From an uncultured Chloroflexus sp. (lineage in GTDB: Bacteria > Chloroflexota > Chloroflexia > Chloroflexales > Chloroflexaceae), in contig NZ_CALFBQ010000078.1 of NCBI RefSeq assembly GCF_937951745.1, forward strand, positions 1 to 35,338: a stretch of 35,338 nucleotides of DNA, given 5' to 3'. Positions 33,235 to 35,338 of the stretch are shown piece by piece; within the stretch, counting starts at the first letter, position 1, and each line of letters starts with the position of its first letter. A program made the position numbers and the translations under genes. The notes under the pieces are model-generated. The model searched no databases. It was given only the letters and a program-made list of their open reading frames with translations, and was not told where the DNA came from.

Positions 33235-35178
33235 CTAGGGTGTCGCACGTGACGCCCCAGCTCGTTCGCGTCCGAAGGCGATAATTTCGTCGAGGAAGCG
33301 GGATGGCTTGAGGCGCTGGCCGCGGTTGCGGCTCGCCGTCCACGATAGATAGAGTCGTTCGGCGGCACGGGTGAGGGCAACGTAACATAACCGCCGCTCT
33401 TCCTCAAGGCTGGCCGGATCGCCGAGGCTGTGTTCGTGGGGCAGGGTGCCTTCCTCTAACCCAACCACAAACACAAATGGCCATTCAAGCCCTTTGGCGG
33501 CGTGAATCGTGAGCAGTTGCACCCGATCACGATCATCGTCGTCGTCGGTGTTGGTCATCAGCGCCACTTCCTGCAAAAACGAACCCAGCTCGGTATGCTC
33601 TTCGGCGGCGCGCAGCAACTCTTGCAGATGGGCGCGCGCTTCGGCCAGCTCTTCGGCGTCGAACCGTTCAGCCAGAGCAGCCATATAGCCACTCTGTTCC
33701 AGCACATCGGCCAATAGGTGATCGGGAGGCATCGTACCGGCGGCTAGTCGCCGCCAGCGTTGGAGGAGGGCAAACAGGCGGCGCGCGCCTTCAACCGCGC
33801 GCGGGCTGAGGCCGGGGATGGCAGTGGCGTGGCCGAGCGCCTCGCTGAGCGGGATCGAGTGGGCAGCCGCAAAGGCGGCGATGGTAGCCAGCGCCTGCCC
33901 GCCCAATCCGCGCGCCGGCACGTTGGCAATCCGGGTCAAGCTTAGGCTATCGGCAGGATTGGCAATACAGCGCAAATAGGCCAGCGCATCGCGCACTACA
34001 GCCCGGTCAAAAAAGCTGACCCCGCCGCGCACGACGTAGGGCAGGCGGGCATGTCGCAACGCCTGCTCAAGCGGGCGGCTCATATGGCGGGTGCGGAAGA
34101 GCACCGCCACCTCGCGCAACCGACGGCCTTGCCGTTGCAGATCGGCAATCGAACGGGCCACCTGTTCGGCTTCTTCGCGGCTATCCTTGGCTTCGCTGAT
34201 CAAGACACACCGCTCGGTGGCGACCGTCGCCGCAGCGCGTAGTTGCATTGGGGCTACGCTGCGGCTATGGCGAATGATGGCATAGGCCGCATCGAGGATC
34301 GGCTGGCGCGAGCGGTAATTGGTTGCTAACTCGATCACCTGCGCGTCGGGAAAATCGGTGGCAAAGCGACTGATAATACTGTGATCGGCATTGCGAAAAC
34401 CGTAGATGCTCTGCATGGCATCGCCAACCACGAACAGCGAACGGGGCCGGTTGGCGGTTGGGCGGGTGAGCAGCTCGATCAGCGCGTGCTGGCTCGGATC
34501 GGTATCTTGATATTCATCCACCAACACGTGCGGCCAACGTTGCTGGTAGGTCGCAAGCAGATCAGGGTCTTCGCTGAGCAGGCGGTAGGCGGTGAGGATC
34601 AGGTCATCGAAATCGAGCGCGTTGGCTTGTTCGAGTGCGCGCTGGTAACGGCGGTAGCATGCGGCGACAAAGCGATCGAGTGGATCGGTGGCGAAGCGGG
34701 CCATCAATCGTGGCGTGAGCATGCGACTCTTGGCGCGAGAAATCAGGCGCAGGACCTCATCGGCCTCGATCATACGCGGCGGCGTTTCGGTGACACCGGC
34801 CAACGCCTCGGCAGCCAATTGCAACTGTTCATCGCCGGCGTAGATCGAGAACGACGCAGTATAACCCTTTAGCCGGCCTTCAATCGACTCGCGCAGCATG
34901 CGGGTGCAAACGGCGTGAAAGGTGCCGCTGGTCAGGCCGCGGATGCGCGTGCCGAGCAGACCGCGCAGCCGCTCGCGCATCTCGCGCGCCGCCTTATTGG
35001 TAAAGGTGACGGCCAATATCTGCGACGGCGACACGCCGTAATGGGTGATCAAATAAGCAATGCGCAGGGTCAGCACGCGCGTCTTGCCGCTGCCCGCACC
35101 GGCCTTGACCAGCACCGGCCCAATTGGCGCGGTGACTGCGGCGCGCTGTGCTGGATTGAGATGGTTGAGCTGTTCCAT
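33235..35178 (-). CDS. ATP-dependent DNA helicase, UvrD/PcrA family
   Basis: The 647-residue superfamily 1A helicase has all the motifs: Walker A AGAGSGKTR (about 25-33), TFTNKAAREMRERL (Ia), VLVDEYQDTD (II), VVGDAMQSIYGFRNAD (III), LATNYRSRQPIL (IV), LLTIHAAKGLEWPFVFVVGLEEG (V) and LCYVALTRAAERLYLS (VI). It unwinds DNA 3' to 5' in repair and replication restart. At 647 residues it is shorter than typical PcrA or UvrD. The chain ends about 40 residues after motif VI, so the C-terminal extension that binds RNA polymerase in PcrA is missing. UvrD, PcrA and Rep are all possible names. Confidence 0.94.
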   Translation of the reverse strand: MEQLNHLNPAQRAAVTAPIGPVLVKAGAGSGKTRVLTLRIAYLITHYGVSPSQILAVTFTNKAAREMRERLRGLLGTRIRGLTSGTFHAVCTRMLRESIEGRLKGYTASFSIYAGDEQLQLAAEALAGVTETPPRMIEADEVLRLISRAKSRMLTPRLMARFATDPLDRFVAACYRRYQRALEQANALDFDDLILTAYRLLSEDPDLLATYQQRWPHVLVDEYQDTDPSQHALIELLTRPTANRPRSLFVVGDAMQSIYGFRNADHSIISRFATDFPDAQVIELATNYRSRQPILDAAYAIIRHSRSVAPMQLRAAATVATERCVLISEAKDSREEAEQVARSIADLQRQGRRLREVAVLFRTRHMSRPLEQALRHARLPYVVRGGVSFFDRAVVRDALAYLRCIANPADSLSLTRIANVPARGLGGQALATIAAFAAAHSIPLSEALGHATAIPGLSPRAVEGARRLFALLQRWRRLAAGTMPPDHLLADVLEQSGYMAALAERFDAEELAEARAHLQELLRAAEEHTELGSFLQEVALMTNTDDDDDRDRVQLLTIHAAKGLEWPFVFVVGLEEGTLPHEHSLGDPASLEEERRLCYVALTRAAERLYLSWTASRNRGQRLKPSRFLDEIIAFGRERAGASRATP

Positions 35179-35220
35179 GGCTTGTCCAGTTCACCGGTCT
35201 GAATGGTCTGCCGGCTGGGT

Positions 35221-35229
35221 ATTATACCA
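35221..35229 (-). promoter_or_regulatory. Extended -10 promoter of the helicase gene
   Basis: On the minus strand, TGGTATAAT is identical to the rpsF promoter box. It lies about 43 bases before the helicase ATG. No recognisable -35 is found 16-18 bases upstream. Confidence 0.6.
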
Positions 35230-35313
35230 GACGGGTGAGGGGGCTCGCGTGGCAATCATAGTGGAACAATGTTTCTGTGCTCGCATACTTGGGTGATGAA
35301 AGGAGGGGATGTG

Positions 35314-35338
35314 ATGAGGACCATGGCTGTTGGAAGCG
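35314..35338 (+). CDS. Start of an unidentified gene, partial
   Basis: ATG follows AAGGAGG by 7 bases, the best SD spacing in this stretch, and the frame (MRTMAVGS) is open to the window edge. Only eight codons are visible, so no function can be given. A GTG three bases earlier, in the same frame, is an alternative start. Confidence 0.5.

Overview
The window looks like a chromosome segment from a moderately GC-rich member of the Chloroflexota, probably Chloroflexus or a close relative. This rests on protein style and gene content: a TIGR03991-type GlmU-like enzyme, Pro/Thr-rich surface linkers, an rpsF-ssb pair without rpsR, FmdB and PH-domain proteins, and many short dispersed palindromes. 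It is inferred without any database search. I saw no rRNA, tRNA, CRISPR array, transposase or prophage gene. About two dozen protein genes are supported, two of them cut by the window edges. Most have a start downstream of the longest possible ORF, chosen by Shine-Dalgarno (SD) sequence.

Layout: 1-298 is the start of an unknown gene on the minus strand. 582-2723 (minus) is a lipoprotein that looks like a six-hairpin glycosidase. 3011-4714 (plus) is an LCAT/PGAP1-like lipase. 4753-8108 (minus) holds a molybdopterin oxidoreductase, a prepilin-like membrane protein with a LamG/DUF1080-like domain, and a small membrane protein with a carboxypeptidase-regulatory-like domain. 8109-8531 is a regulatory interval with an operator-like dyad and a phased DnaA-box cluster. 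8532-11798 (plus) holds the GlmU-like enzyme, selA and a mocA-like nucleotidyltransferase. 11980-14396 (plus) holds rpsF, ssb and a parvulin-type prolyl isomerase. 14577-15494 is a PH-like membrane protein. 15843-19973 (plus) is a peptide/solute ABC importer (binding lipoprotein and two permeases) with no ATPase gene in view. 20146-23171 (minus) holds an acyl-CoA dehydrogenase and a CocE/S15-type hydrolase. 23172-23929 is a repeat-rich spacer. 23930-30835 (plus) is a housekeeping run: fmdB-like, cysE, cysS, prmA, manA, rsmE and a C-terminal processing protease. 30836-31276 contains a candidate structured RNA. 31277-33166 (plus) is a pseudokinase fused to a DnaJ-type zinc finger with a C-terminal membrane anchor. 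33235-35178 (minus) is a UvrD/PcrA-family helicase. A new gene begins at 35314.

Functional threads: cysE and cysS link cysteine synthesis to its charging onto tRNA. prmA, rsmE, rpsF and cysS all serve translation. selA and mocA join selenium and molybdenum metabolism next to, but divergent from, a molybdopterin enzyme. The lipoprotein, lipase, prepilin-like protein, prolyl isomerase, CtpA protease and importer form a large cell-envelope component. The least conventional items are the pseudokinase/DnaJ fusion, the multi-stem RNA candidate, the 21-bp-phased DnaA boxes, the duplicated promoter and hairpin leader of the ABC importer, and the pilin-like/LamG-like protein.
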